From NCBI GenBank assembly GCA_002633005.1, contig NMRA01000614.1, positions 158,089 through 222,088 of the forward strand: a stretch of 64,000 nt of DNA, written 5' to 3'. The position numbers and the translations under genes are program-made. A model generated the notes under the pieces. It was given only the letters and a program-made list of their open reading frames with translations, was not told the DNA's origin and searched no databases. How positions within the stretch are numbered: position 1 is the stretch's first letter; each line of letters opens with the position of its first letter. Shown here piece by piece: positions 10,801-21,152 of this stretch. This DNA comes from Phoronis australis. Its lineage: Eukaryota; Phoronida; Phoronidae.

Positions 10801-13800
10801 GGCTTGGATGGAACTACAGATTATAGACAACAGATTTGCAACTCCGACATTTCCTTTTATACTATCCTAGAGAGAGGCGCTACTTTCCAAAATTACCAAT
10901 TTCAGTTTCTGGTTAGTGTATTGTGACGGGAAATTCTTTCATTTGTTTTACTGTCCACTAAAACGAAAAAAAAATAATTTCGGCACTGAATAATAGAACT
11001 GTTGTTATTGTGAGGCTGTCGACCTTGATTAGCAGACGACTTACTTGCCGGAAGTAAAACTTGCTAATTTTGCCAGGTGTCGCTAGTGAATAATGACGTC
11101 ACGGCTTTTGCGTAAGATCACAGATTTCGCCCGTATGCACCAGCACAGTGGTAGAGATGATCCCTTCCGCCTTCAGTTGCCCCTGTTTCGCGTTCATATA
11201 TAATTGACACGGAACAAGATGTTCGAGCGCAAATTGCCCCACCTCACAAACGGGTGGCAAAAGTTGTCACCGCGGTGTCAAGTGTCAGTCCCGTTTACGC
11301 ACTGGAACATCTCGTTCCGTGTCGGCTGACCTGTGTCAACTTTTCACGGTAGTGTAAACGGCACTACAGTGTGTGATGGAACTGACAACTGATTCAAACC
11401 AGGCTCAATGTTGGTTAGTCACGGCGGGTTGAGTACGGTCTCAAACAATTAACAACTACCAGGTATTACAAAACTTAGAAATCAGTCCTCGAATGCGTAA
11501 GGGGTTAACTGAGGCCAGCTGAGTTTCGTGGTGGCAAGAGGTCTCGGTCACAAATTAGTTTCCGTTTGGCGGAAGGTGGGTTCATAATAGCTTTAATCAC
11601 CATTTTGTTTAAAGTGGTTATATCACGTGAAAGTGGTGACTAAACTCGGGCGGCGTAGTACTGAAATAAGTGGGGGTTATAACCCCCACCCCAGCCCGAC
11701 CCCTATGGTGCGCGCCGACCATGCCCATCATGGGTGGCCCAACGTACACTGAAATAAGAGGGGGATATAGCCCCCCGCTATCCCCCTGTGGTGCGCCGCC
11801 CATGCTAAACTATTTTTATCAACGAGGAACCCGATGTCTTCCGGTGTTTTCAGTTAAAAGGATACCTAGTCCGGTTTTGGCCTATTAACAGATTCCAAAA
11901 TCAACTTCCCCATCCAGTTTTCTGAAACAAAATAATGCTCTGTAACCCTCGACAAACTTCAGAAGTTTGGAGACAATGATTTTGAAAACTCCTTTCAAAG
12001 TCGGCTAAATGGGCAAGCGTGACCTATGCTTTTAGCGAATTGCACGGCAACTGTGGGAAAAGATCACCCATTAAGGACCATAATGTCCAATCTGTCACAT
12101 AGGAAGTTTGAGTTCTTAGTTGATTCCTACCTTCAACTTGGAGGATTGGCGCCAATGATGCATTAGTAGGTGACAGAACGAGAATTGGTGGAAATCATGA
12201 AAACAGGGTTTAGTATTCTTTTTAAGTAGAACCAGCGACATAACTTAAAATTATTTAAATGCTTATGAGGAAATTAGGAATACGGATCAGTTTCGATCAC
12301 TGAACAGTTTCACATTTTTGGGTAGAATGCAACTTTTAAATCAAATTTATTATGTACTTGAATCGTGTTCAAGAGAACCACTGCTTTGCCCCGCCTGCTT
12401 CCCAGCTACTGAATAGAGACCAAAAGTGTGACGTCACCTCACTTGGACTGTCTCGGATATTCCGCCATCATGGTCCTAACCCTTACCACTTATTTACAGG
12501 AAGTTACATATGGTCAAAATTGTAATTGCAAAATCGCTTATTAAATTGTTTTAAAAATATATGGTAAATATGCTAATCTATCTGGTCCATAGAAGCTACG
12601 GAACGAGATTCAGAGTAAAAAGTTGCCTTTGTTGAATTTTGCCGCTTTAAACAAAATGTTAGTGCAAGTGAATAGGCCATCATTCTATCGCTCGTCTCCA
12701 ATTTGAAGCAGTTGGTAAGGGTGTGACGAAATCATTTTCCATCCCTATTTTGAGAGTTATTGTTCACTGACTAACCGTTTGAAGACTCATTCTAATTGCC
12801 ACACATTTTCGCTGAACTCTTTATCCGAATAGCGCTAGAACTTCCCCTTACATCTTATACACAAACAGCTTGACAAAGTCCGCTCAATTACTCGAAATGA
12901 ATCTTTAAGAACTAAAACTAAAGGCAATACTACTAATAGAATACCTTTCATAACTATGTTCAATCCATGTTTAAACGGAATTAGCCACGTCTTCAAAAAA
13001 CATCTTTCTACGCTGCATATTTCCCCTCAAATGAAAAACCTATTTCCTCATCCCCCTATAATTTCTTGGAGAAAATGTAAAAATCTAAAAAATTATTTAG
13101 TTAAAGCTAATATCGACAATATACACCAAACTGACAAACCTATTGGCAACACACAATGTAACAAAACTAGGTGTAAAATGTGTAACTTCATCAACGATAG
13201 CACTTTTTTCCAGTCTTCCCAAACCAATGAAAACTTTGAAATAAAACATTATTCTGATTGCACCACCAACAATATTATTTACCTTATAACTTGTAAAAAA
13301 TGTTCTATCCAATACGTAGGACAAACTCAACATAATCTACAAACTCGGTTTCGTAATCATAGATTTAACATAATACATAAAAACATTTCTGATACTATAG
13401 GTAATCATTTCAATTCCAAAAACCATAATATTCAAGATCTTTCTGTACAAATAATAGAAAAACTCCAACACCCCAGTACCCCTCACAGACTTAAAAGAGA
13501 ACAATATTGGATAGACAAACTGAATACAATAGAACCTCATGGATTGAACATAAAAACTTAAAATATGTCATTGAATTTTTTACGCAAAAATGTATCATTT
13601 TCATTACACCATATCTTATATGTCAATTGTCATTTCGTGTTTGATTTTACTTTATTTCTGTTTTTGTTGATAAAGGAAGTTGTTACATCCGAAAATTTCA
13701 AATTTCAGTTGATCCATTCTTGTTGTTTTATTTACCGATTTATATTCTTCATTTCATGAAACAATAGTATCCTTGGGAGGATCTGGATCGCCTTATTTAG

Positions 13801-16800
13801 CTTCAGATATATTTTCTACCTTGTGTAAATTAAAACACAGAGATAGTTCCCCCATTTCTAAAATGGTTTGGTAAAAACTATCAAATACAGGCATTATCTC
13901 CTGAGTTTGCGACATCACCATGTGTTTAAAGAAACCATTTGTTGCTCTTTCAGGTTGTCTTCGCGCACTGTCCTTGAAGTTCCGCACTACTCACGCGCCA
14001 CCTGGTGACACATTGATACATCCTGGAGACATTCTGACAGCCATTTATTTCATTGCCAGAGGAACAATCGAAGTGGTTGGCAAAACCGACGAGGTGCTTG
14101 CCATTCTTGGTAATGATTTGAAACGTTTTGGAAACAATATAAAATGTAGACGAAAAGACAAGAAAACTGTATTAAAAGATTTCTTCAACCAGGGGTAGGC
14201 TTACTTCGTGGCTTGGTTGGACTTCTTTGTTTACAGAAGTTCGTTAGAAAGTTTTATTTTGCCGGCAATTTTCACTATTTTTATCATAATCTGGGGAGTA
14301 ACAGCTCCTGCTGTCGCACAGACTAATGCACTTGGTTGCTTAATCTTTGACAGTTAATCACGTGTAATATCACAAGGGTGACAAAAAATCTTTCCCTGAA
14401 CTTTTCACAGTTGCAATCGCTGCGACATCTGGTGGATTACTTCATCGGAGAGCAAGCAAAAAAGATGAGATTGTCAGATGCGAAATTTTTTGCTGTGATT
14501 AAAGATTATAACAATTATTTCGAGACTCGTTTATGCGTTGAAAAATTGAAAGAGCGTGCTTCTCGTGGTTGAATTATACCTGTTTTAGCAACATTGAGTT
14601 GTGGTGTATGACCTATGCAATATAGAAGCAACCAAGAATTATGCCTCACCTACTTATACCACTACGGCCGCCGACACATAGACTGGCCAGTCAGAATCCC
14701 CTCAACAAAATACACAGTAATAACGAAATATTTCCTTATTGCTAACATGCCAACAGTATAGCAGTCGTCAACCATTACCTTTTAAGAACTTGATTACTTG
14801 TAGTCGATTGAAACATGGAAAATTGACAGTTCTGGAATTTGTGATTTTGAGCCAAAGAATGGCAAGATTACCGTTTCTGGGTCAAACTTTCCAATAAGGT
14901 ATCGCGTACTTCTTTGTTCGAGTATTAACATTTTAAAAAGCGTTTGCGTATTTTCTCTTTCATCGTTTATCGATGTTGACTTACACTGACAATGGATCTT
15001 GAAAAAATCGTTTGTGATGAATATTGTAAACGACGCTTAACATCTCTTGTTGCTTGACATCGATTCAAGTGTTTTTCTTGCTTGATGGTTGGGGTTAACG
15101 ATATCGACCAAGTCTCACTGCAGCGTTATCTTTTCAGGTAAAGACGACATTTTTGGTCAAAACGCCGACGATCTAGCAAGCGTTTCTAAATCTAACTATT
15201 CTGTTCGTGCGCTGACTTACTGCGATCTGAACAAAATAGAACTCGACGATTTAGAAGAAATTCTTGACACATATCCTGAATTTGCGAAATCCTTCAAGAA
15301 GAAATTTACAATCACTTTTAATCTTCGCAAGGTGAGTAAATAGGCAAAGAAATTTGTGTACTTTCGTAGCCGCGCTTATAGTGAAGAGTACACGCAGCTT
15401 TCTTGTTAAAGCTTTCCTTGCTTGCCAGAAAACTCTTCTTATATATGTCACATAGTAATATCTGTAGTCGAGAAGAGTCATTGGCTCAAGATCCTGTTTT
15501 TATAATTGGTTTTGAACAAGTATTGATTGGTTCAGTAGAACAACTATTCGAAACAGCTTGCACTGCTGTTTCAAGCGTTTCTTGCAAGACAAGGAATGCA
15601 TCGAATGTCTGAAAAGAAAGCGTTTATTTTGGTATCTGTAAAATTTCACCCTAGCTTATAGGCTATAAAAGCTTCTTAGAAATCGGAGTTCAATTTCCAA
15701 TCTCCGAACTGGAACTATAAGCCCAACATCATTTTGTAATAATATGTTCCACTCAAAGATAGCGAGCTCAAGAAGTGTCCTTGATTCTGTGCAAGTACTT
15801 TATAATTTAATCAGATGAGTGTCCATTATCTAAGTAATGTTTCATGAATTTAGGGGTCATCGAAATGTGAACGTAGGTGAGATACGATAATTCTTTACTT
15901 CTGCCGCACAAATGAAGACCGAATTGCAATTACAAAGTATTTTATGACATCTTCGCAGTACAAATCAAGCTCATAATGGAATAAGTTCTTTCCTCAATCT
16001 TAATTTTCGTTGAAATATTTACGAAATTGATTTTTACTTGACAACCATACCGTAGTATGTAGATGGAGAATTATGGTACTCGTCTGCGTAAATCTTGCCG
16101 TACTGAGTGCAAAATCAAAAACACTAATTATAACCGTCTGGCTGATGTTTTCAACCACGGAAATTGTCTGACAGTCTATAATTTTGATAAAGTGAATTGA
16201 GTAGTAAGTGTCGCAGATATTTTTAAGTGGTTACTAGAAAAGTTAATCTAGTTCAATTTATGAGGGCCATTCTCATAGCTACCTTGTACACACCCATCAG
16301 AACGAACCTGCCAGATGACCATTTCCTAGCATTGGGATACCCATGGATCACTGTGGTATCAAAGAAAGTTTGTTACCTTTTCATGTCCCAAAACACCCCC
16401 GGGATCCCGCCTCTTGTTCAGTAACGCTAGGCCGGGCCTCGCCAAAAAGCAAGACTTCACGAAATTACGTGAGATATTTTATTTAAGTGAGAGCACGTTA
16501 GCTAGGTCCTAGCGTAGGTCGTAGCGTTACGTCAGGTATATTAGCTCGGCCTTACACTTCGAAAAGAAGATGTAAAAGCTAAGTTGGACTTCTAGTTCAA
16601 TTTTTGAGATACGATTATGAACAGGGTAGTATACGCTCGATCATGACCACGTGACTTTTGCTGAAGGGAGGTCTTGCGTCATTTGCGTCAAGTCATAAGT
16701 TTGCGGTGTTTGATAATATGACTATTGCCTTAGGGACATCCCGTTTCACACGATGGCGAGTGCCGAATGTTTCGATTTAAATTTGCGACGGAATGTAGTT

Positions 16801-19800
16801 AATAGGTTCATTCTAAGGGACACGGTCGGAAAAAGTTAATTGTCCACGTCTGGGCACTAAAACATCGCGCATAGCTGTGGCATCATCGTTAGCTTCTTAC
16901 AGCATTCAAAGTCTTTCGTTAGAAATTTTTTTGAATTTTTATTATCCATACAGACGTCAGTGAGAATAAGCCCCGTTGGTCTTAGCCAAAACATGTCGTA
17001 TTCCCATACAAGCTTGTTGCATGCTCTTTGCGCTTAAAGTTGCTTTTTCTTTCATCGCAATAACAGCCTCACGAGGACACGGTAAGACTGCGTGTATCTT
17101 AAATTTACTCACTTCACTTGTTAAATAATACTTAAGAGTTTTAGTTAGGAAAACAGTTTGTAGCGTTTATATCAATTACCCAAAGGAAACTATGTGACAA
17201 GGAACAAGATTGCTGTGTTTTACAAACCTTGTATTATTACATACCATGCGTTATAAACTTCGCTAGTTTTGAATCAGTAATTGTAATGAAAAGCTACGAA
17301 TTGTTTTTGAAATTAATTCCCCGGTATTCGCACATTGTACTTGGACCTTGATCCATTCCCTGCACACCATCAGCTCCGACAGGGGGAGCAGTCCTTCACA
17401 CCTTCGTAATTCATGTACGTCTTTACTGAGCACGACTGCTCATGTTACGTCACTTGATGTGCGTGTAAATTTATGTTTAATGTTAAACATGGGTTTACTA
17501 ATTTTATGCAGTGTATACATTCAGTTTTGGTTTTCCATCTTGTCACCCTGTGTGTGTGTTTGCTCGAGGAATCTTCCAATGGGTTTTTGTGTCAAAGTAG
17601 TATGTACAAAATAAATTTATTTTGTTTTTTAATCGGTTGCACTCATTCAGTTTGCATTTGTGCACGAGAAAAAAGAAGATTTTTTTACGCGCCATCAATA
17701 TGACTCTAGACTTCTTTTGCATTATTTCGAGAATTGATAAAGATATAAGTGATATTGTGAACATACGAAAATTAGAGGATAAAATGATTGTATATGTTTT
17801 GATCAATAGTTTTCGAGTGGTCATTCATAAAGGAAAGATGGAAATGGTTTATCAAGTCTTGGTTTCGTGTTATGTTACGTCATTTCTTTTCTCAAGGGTG
17901 ATTTCCAGCAGCGGACGACACCAAATAAAATGGACGAAGAGACGCTCAAATTCATTAGACAAAAACAGCCAAAACTACAGTTCAAAAAATCATCCTCATA
18001 TGACAGCGAAAGTCCATTTGAAAAAGGTGGGTTTTGCGCATTTAGACGTGAATGGAGCATATTTAGGGTATTTTTAATTGCTCAGTCTTAGCAAGAACTT
18101 GGTTAACAATACAGTTCGCCTTATCTTCGTCGAAAATCAGTGCTGTAGTGATAAAATTAGAGGTAAGTCTGCGCCCAAAGCCCACCGTATGACCTTGAGC
18201 ACTTAACGTGACTTACGGTGCGTAAGGCGCTACGTTCAAATGCCAAAATGTGGTTGGCTGTGCCTACGTGCGCCTACGCCCCACTACAGCACTGTTGAAA
18301 ATAAAAGAAAAACGTCGCGGCACCAATCTCATTCGGTTTTGAAGTCTTCTTTTGCTTTCGCCATTTTCACCGAACAATCATGAGCGGACGCGCATGCGTG
18401 GCCCCCGTCAACGACGTGCAGTGCACATGACTTGCTTTCTTGAATCCACAGTGCCTGTTTATTCGTAAATGATAAAAGCCTAGATTGCATAAAGCGGCAC
18501 AGCGAAAGGTTTGAAAAACAAAATTGTGGTTGCTAAATGCCAAAATACAGTAAATACGAAAATACATGGTCACTGCTTGAGAACGACTTGAATTGATGTT
18601 GTACGGTATGTGTTTCGTCTCCAGCTATCTCTTTTGACACATAAAATGTTGTCTTCATAACTACACGAATACATCAGCTCTAAGTTTATAGCTGGAATGA
18701 TGGCGACGTTTCAACGTACGAAAAACGGGACGAATGGAATTTAATTGGCTGTAAAACGACGGTATTTTAATAATAAAATTAGGCTGAAACTCTGAACATC
18801 TTGGTTATTTATAGAATACGAGCCAAAGCATCAACAGAAAAGCAGCGTAACTCGGCAGGCGCAACAACCACGAGTTCCGGACAACTTGAAACGTCGTGGA
18901 ACAGTCGATATGTCGTCGGACGAAGAGGATGCCGAAATAGTCGAACTATCGCCTGAAAAGGCGACGTCAACATACGAACCGGACGTTCTCTTACGCAGGA
19001 AAAATTCGATGAATTCAATTGCAGGTACGAGAATGCCACGCTCTTAAAATCTAACATGATGCCTTGCGTGAGATCTTGAGTTCGTTGCGTTCAAATTTAC
19101 GACATAAAAACTGTCCAATCGTTGACGTAGCCAACAGTAAAGAGCATAGATTCAGCATAGGTGTATTTCTTGAATGCAGGGAGATCGCAAAGTCTTATGC
19201 AATGCATCTTCACAGGTTTCTTACATCACTTTCTTGAAGAAAGTAATGTTCTGAATCTCCGTTATGTGAGATTAGAATTTAGCAATGACAGAACTGACAA
19301 TGGGGTTTTGAAAGTACATTATGAAGCTTTCTTTTTTCATTAAAAATACTTCTATTTCAAACTCAGTTGGCAATGTTTTTATGGCCTAAAACAAACAGTA
19401 AACGAAAGATCAGATCAAAATTTGTCTTGTGCTTCGATCGAATAGGATTAAGCTAAAACAGGCTACCCGAACTACACGGCACTGTAACTGATTCGGCTCT
19501 ACTGACATAAAAACAACCTCCCCCCACATACAAACGGCTCACTGACTCACATGACTGAGCTGAGAACAACGTGCATGACTCAACGAAGAGTGCGTTGGGC
19601 GAGTTTACAGGTGATCGAGTCGTATTTGCCATCCAAGAAACGCGTTTTGGTTGCAGTCGTTCATGTGCGTCAGTGAAACACTCCACTGAGTTCGCGAGCC
19701 GTTTGATTGAGCAAGTGCAGTGTTGTTCGGGTAGCCGCTAAACGCAAAAGTGTCGCAAAATAACATCAATATACCGTAGGCCTATACAAGGAATAAAAAA

Positions 19801-21152
19801 ACTATTGGTTTAGGAATGAAGATAGAATTCTCATACTGAACACGCACACTCAAGGCAAATGTTCATTTTAGGTGCACTGTCGAGCGTCATAAGTGCCGTC
19901 TCGGGTCAACGTAAAAAAGGTCCGCAGGCGATGCAAACGCGTTCCTTTTATCCAAAGTCAACACATCTACAACGGGGCGCCAGCGTCTTCAGTGACGCCG
20001 TGATTCAGCCTCAGCAACCGTCACCGTTAGAGCTTAACGAACTGCCTAGTCCACGCGCTGCAGAAGTACAATACCTCCAGCCGCCGCTTACCACATCAGC
20101 CTCAGCCTCTAGCTCATCTTCACACATACCAAAGTCTTGCTCCAACACGACGGGTCCTCTGTCTGGCCACTCGCCTGTAGAGTATGATGTGGTTCATGGT
20201 CACCCGGAAAAGTGCAGCATTAGGTCCTTCAGCGACATCGACATCCGACTGGAAGCTATCAACGAGTAAGTAAATCAATGATATTGAAAATGTCGCCGCC
20301 TTTGTCACGCAAGACTGGTAACCGGGCACGGGTCCAGGTGGGTTCTATGGTACCTGAACCATGGGCGGCGCACCTTCGGGGGCTGGGGGCTATAGCCTAC
20401 ACTTATTTCAATGCTGTGCCGCCCATCGTCGGGTCCCCTCTACTCGGCCACTTTTGTATTGATGCAATGGAGGCATACTAAGTGCCCCTTGTCAGTCCTT
20501 TGACAAACCTATAATGATGATCCTGGATCCGCGTCTGGTTACTGTGAGCATTTGAAGGCTGGAGTTGAGTAGTCCAATATTTTATACTTTTGGGAACTCA
20601 AATAAATAGAGTTTTGTGACGACGAACCAGATGGACCACAGAATGTTTACGAATAAAACAAAGATCCCAGATCGATTAATTGCTCACAAGGGAGGATACG
20701 TCCAGACAGTGTCATTTTTGTTTGATTTACAATTTTTGTTAGCTTATTGTCAGTGCTGAAGTTCTTGTGGCCGATCTAGTGTCAGGAATGGATCTGGACT
20801 GTTTAGAAAGTTCAAACAAGAGCCGTGCGGCAGCAATGATATTATTCGATATTACAGGAGAATGAACAACTTTGAGAACAACTTGTGCACGACAGTCGAC
20901 GCCATTTTGGAGATTCTGGGTCACAAGCCACAGATAATTCGAGAACAATTCCTGCAGCGTACAACGCGTCCTAAAGTTTTATTTAGTGACTCTCTTCTCA
21001 CGGCAGCGCCAAGCTCGAGCGTTGGCACGGGAACGCCGTCCAGCGCGAGCGAGGTCACTGTTGCTCAGCGTTCACCTTCAGACTGCATAATGACAATACC
21101 GCATCTCGTGAAGTCTCCAAGCGAAACTAGTGGCATCCTGAAACGGTATTAA
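4327..21152 (+). CDS. KCNH2: ERG-type voltage-gated K+ channel, gene span (10 exons, 5' end missing)
   Basis: Ten exons join with consistent phases (4327-4803, 5280-5679, 9544-9743, 10280-10379, 13954-14109, 15138-15331, 17897-18026, 18815-19024, 19872-20265, 20858-21152) into 852 codons including stop. Visible order: S1-S3 (exon 1), S4, S5, pore helix and filter SIGFGN (exon 2), end of S6 and C-linker (exon 3), cyclic-nucleotide-binding homology domain (exons 4-6), basic linker (exon 7), low-complexity tail (exons 8-9), C-terminal coiled coil and serine-rich tail (exon 10). The S1 stretch [12 protein letters not shown] and the filter place it in the ERG subfamily (KCNH2/6/7; invertebrate sei/unc-103), not EAG or ELK. 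The product should be a tetrameric plasma-membrane channel shaping repolarisation. The N-terminal PAS/eag domain is not in the window. Odd pore residues are listed under findings. The symbol marks the subfamily; one invertebrate gene is expected to be co-orthologous to KCNH2, 6 and 7. Confidence 0.96.
4839..5008. mobile_element. GACCTATCGC-ended MITE, copy 1
   Basis: Ends gacctatcgcaag and ctggcgataggtc; inner arm acccggcaacgtgtt / acaaacaata. An inverted relative lies at 46028-46198. It sits 35 bases inside ERG intron after exon 4327-4803. Confidence 0.78.
5280..5679 (+). CDS. KCNH2: ERG exon: S4, S5, turret, pore and filter
   Basis: 400 nt, phase 0 in and phase 1 out, acceptor ttctatag and donor gtaagt. 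S4 reads [15 protein letters not shown], with arginines every third position as in a voltage sensor. S5 follows, then a long S5-P turret, the pore helix and the filter TSIGFGN, and the start of S6 (FSIIAMMIG). At the filter, ACC (5592-5594) encodes Thr where human ERG1 has S620, and GCA (5625-5627) encodes Ala where it has S631. Confidence 0.96.
6506..7015 (-). mobile_element. TTAA-flanked MITE, copy 1 with nested insert
   Basis: TTAA at both ends (6506-6509, 7012-7015), termini aaggatgctaaatcccg and cgggtttggtatcctt. The body matches the copies at 7491, 11854 and 60754 in reverse orientation (for example acaaaataat, ggcgagttac in complement). A second element is inserted at 6569-6718. Confidence 0.8.
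6569..6718. mobile_element. Short GGCGGCGCAC/CTATAG element nested in the TTAA MITE
   Basis: Starts catggccgacgc, ends gcgccgcccatg, with G-run and C-run arms around ctata. Flanked by a perfect 5-bp duplication CAATG (6564-6568, 6719-6723). It looks like two fused units. Confidence 0.78.
7491..7834 (+). mobile_element. TTAA-flanked MITE, copy 2
   Basis: TTAA at 7491 and 7831; ends aaagataccgaagccgg and acagggtttagcatcctt. Shares with the other copies gcgtgacctacac-like and atgatgcattag segments. Confidence 0.78.
9319..9477. mobile_element. CAGnGGCGGAT element with 5-bp duplication CGCAT
   Basis: Starts caggggcggatccag, ends taaatccgccactg, with an exact duplication CGCAT on both sides (9314-9318, 9478-9482). 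A close relative of the copy at 43037-43196. Ends 66 bases before an ERG exon. Confidence 0.86.
9544..9743 (+). CDS. KCNH2: ERG exon: end of S6 and C-linker
   Basis: 200 nt, phase 1 in and phase 0 out, acceptor ttgttccag, donor gtctgt. It reads [13 protein letters not shown] for the inner end of S6, then the C-linker with [15 protein letters not shown], nearly invariant in ERG channels. AGT at 9552-9554 puts Ser where human ERG1 has Y652; the Phe equivalent to F656 is kept. Confidence 0.95.
10280..10379 (+). CDS. KCNH2: ERG exon: C-linker to binding-homology domain
   Basis: 100 nt with no start codon, bounded by tttcatttcag and gtacgt. It reads [18 protein letters not shown] then NRNLL and AFRGASPG, the ERG C-linker C/D helices. 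Phase 0 in, phase 1 out, matching both neighbours. Confidence 0.95.
11206..11323. repeat. Inverted repeat hairpin
   Basis: Gacacggaacaagatgttc at 11206 is mirrored by gaacatctcgttccgtgtc ending at 11323, 18 of 19 positions complementary. Likely a MITE core. Confidence 0.65.
11647..11804. mobile_element. Short GGCGGCGCAC/CTATAG element, double copy
   Basis: Cgggcggcg at the left and gtgcgccgcccatg at the right, with two G/C-run hairpins (ggggttataacccc and ggggatatagcccc) and two ctgaaataag boxes. It reads as two units joined. Confidence 0.72.
11854..12225 (+). mobile_element. TTAA-flanked MITE, copy 3
   Basis: TTAA at 11854-11857 and 12222-12225; ends aaggatacctagtccgg and acagggtttagtattctt. 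Closely similar along its length to 60754-61117. Confidence 0.84.
12839..13561 (+). mobile_element. Penelope-like retroelement 3' remnant with GIY-YIG endonuclease
   Basis: One open frame from 12839 (after TAG at 12836) to TAA at 13561. It starts in the last part of the reverse-transcriptase region ([21 protein letters not shown]), passes a Cys/His zinc-binding stretch (CNKTRCKMC ... HYSDC) and ends in a GIY-YIG-type nuclease domain (NNIIYLIT ... CSIQYVGQT ... RFRNHR ... REQYWIDKL). This order is the hallmark of Penelope-like elements. The reverse transcriptase core is missing, so it is 5'-truncated, but the endonuclease frame is intact. It lies in ERG intron 4, same strand. Base composition is more A-rich than the channel exons. 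Confidence 0.87.
13954..14109 (+). CDS. KCNH2: ERG exon: cyclic-nucleotide-binding homology domain, first part
   Basis: 156 nt, acceptor gctctttcag, donor gtaatg. It reads [19 protein letters not shown], then [22 protein letters not shown], the beta-roll of the CNBHD. Phase 1 in and out. In KCNH channels this domain does not bind cyclic nucleotides; an intrinsic ligand occupies the pocket. Confidence 0.95.
15138..15331 (+). CDS. KCNH2: ERG exon: binding-homology domain, second part
   Basis: 194 nt, acceptor atcttttcag, donor gtgagt. Begins GKDDIFGQN and ends ITFNLRK. The FNL triplet at the end matches the intrinsic-ligand position (F860-N861-L862 of human ERG1). The segment [12 protein letters not shown] is the conserved ERG strand and C helix. 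Phase 1 in, phase 0 out. Confidence 0.95.
15332..17896. other. ERG intron 6, 2.6 kb
   Basis: No exon, RNA gene or named repeat seen. An open stretch near 17348-17420 was considered as an extra exon and set aside. Confidence 0.45.
17897..18026 (+). CDS. KCNH2: ERG exon: basic post-CNBHD linker
   Basis: 130 nt, phase 0 in, phase 1 out, donor gtgggt. [15 protein letters not shown] corresponds to the basic RQRKRKLSFRRR stretch of vertebrate ERG. An in-frame alternative acceptor 12 bases downstream (after ttccag, exon start 17909) would remove four residues (GDFQ). Confidence 0.88.
18138..18294. mobile_element. 157-bp MITE with CAGTGCTGTAGTG ends
   Basis: Perfect 13-bp terminal inverted repeats cagtgctgtagtg (18138-18150) and cactacagcactg (18282-18294), in the intron between ERG exons 17897-18026 and 18815-19024. 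Confidence 0.82.
18815..19024 (+). CDS. KCNH2: ERG exon: C-terminal low-complexity segment
   Basis: 210 nt, acceptor atttatag, donor gtacga, phase 1 in and out. Hydrophilic, with an acidic patch [12 protein letters not shown] and a basic end [10 protein letters not shown] that looks like a possible phosphorylation site. No detailed similarity is expected in this part of ERG proteins; the call rests on splice phase, open frame and position. The opposite-strand open frame over the same bases is a shadow. Confidence 0.85.
19461..19736. mobile_element. 276-bp MITE with GGCTACCCGAAC ends
   Basis: Termini ggctacccgaactacac and tgttgttcgggtagcc, with further complementarity inside (cggcact / agtgcag). 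A minus-strand open frame inside it is not a gene. Confidence 0.75.
19872..20265 (+). CDS. KCNH2: ERG exon: C-terminal Ser/Pro-rich segment
   Basis: 394 nt, acceptor gttcatttag or close variant, donor gtaagt, phase 1 in, phase 2 out. Starts [13 protein letters not shown], similar in position to the FSGVSNIFSFW segment of vertebrate ERG. A Pro/Ser-rich stretch follows, and it ends [12 protein letters not shown], where the C-terminal coiled coil begins. Confidence 0.9.
20360..20426. mobile_element. Short GGCGGCGCAC/CTATAG element
   Basis: Catgggcggcgcacc to gtgccgcccat in 67 bp, with ctgggggctatagcc and acttatttcaatgct inside. It begins about 95 bases after an ERG exon. Confidence 0.75.
20858..21152 (+). 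CDS. KCNH2: ERG last exon: coiled coil and C-terminus
   Basis: 295 nt to TAA, acceptor gatattacag. It continues [20 protein letters not shown], the heptad-like tetramerising coiled coil of ERG channels, then a Ser/Thr-rich tail ending GILKRY. Phase 2 in. The first Met in this frame (20862) is internal. Confidence 0.92.

Larger units (their letters stand above)
10380..13953. other. ERG intron 4, 3.6 kb
   Basis: Contains a hairpin (11206-11323), a short CTATAG element (11647-11804), a TTAA MITE (11854-12225) and the Penelope-like remnant. Remaining stretches hold nothing recognisable. Confidence 0.5.

Noticed and set aside
12956-13561. Host gene for a GIY-YIG nuclease
   Set aside because: The frame continues upstream into a reverse-transcriptase C-terminus, the layout of a Penelope-like element.
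17348-17420. Extra ERG exon with a Ser-rich stretch
   Set aside because: The flanking exons already join in phase 0 without it, and no donor with matching phase is convincing.
19453-19686. Minus-strand open frame of 77 codons
   Set aside because: It falls inside a MITE with GGCTACCCGAAC ends.
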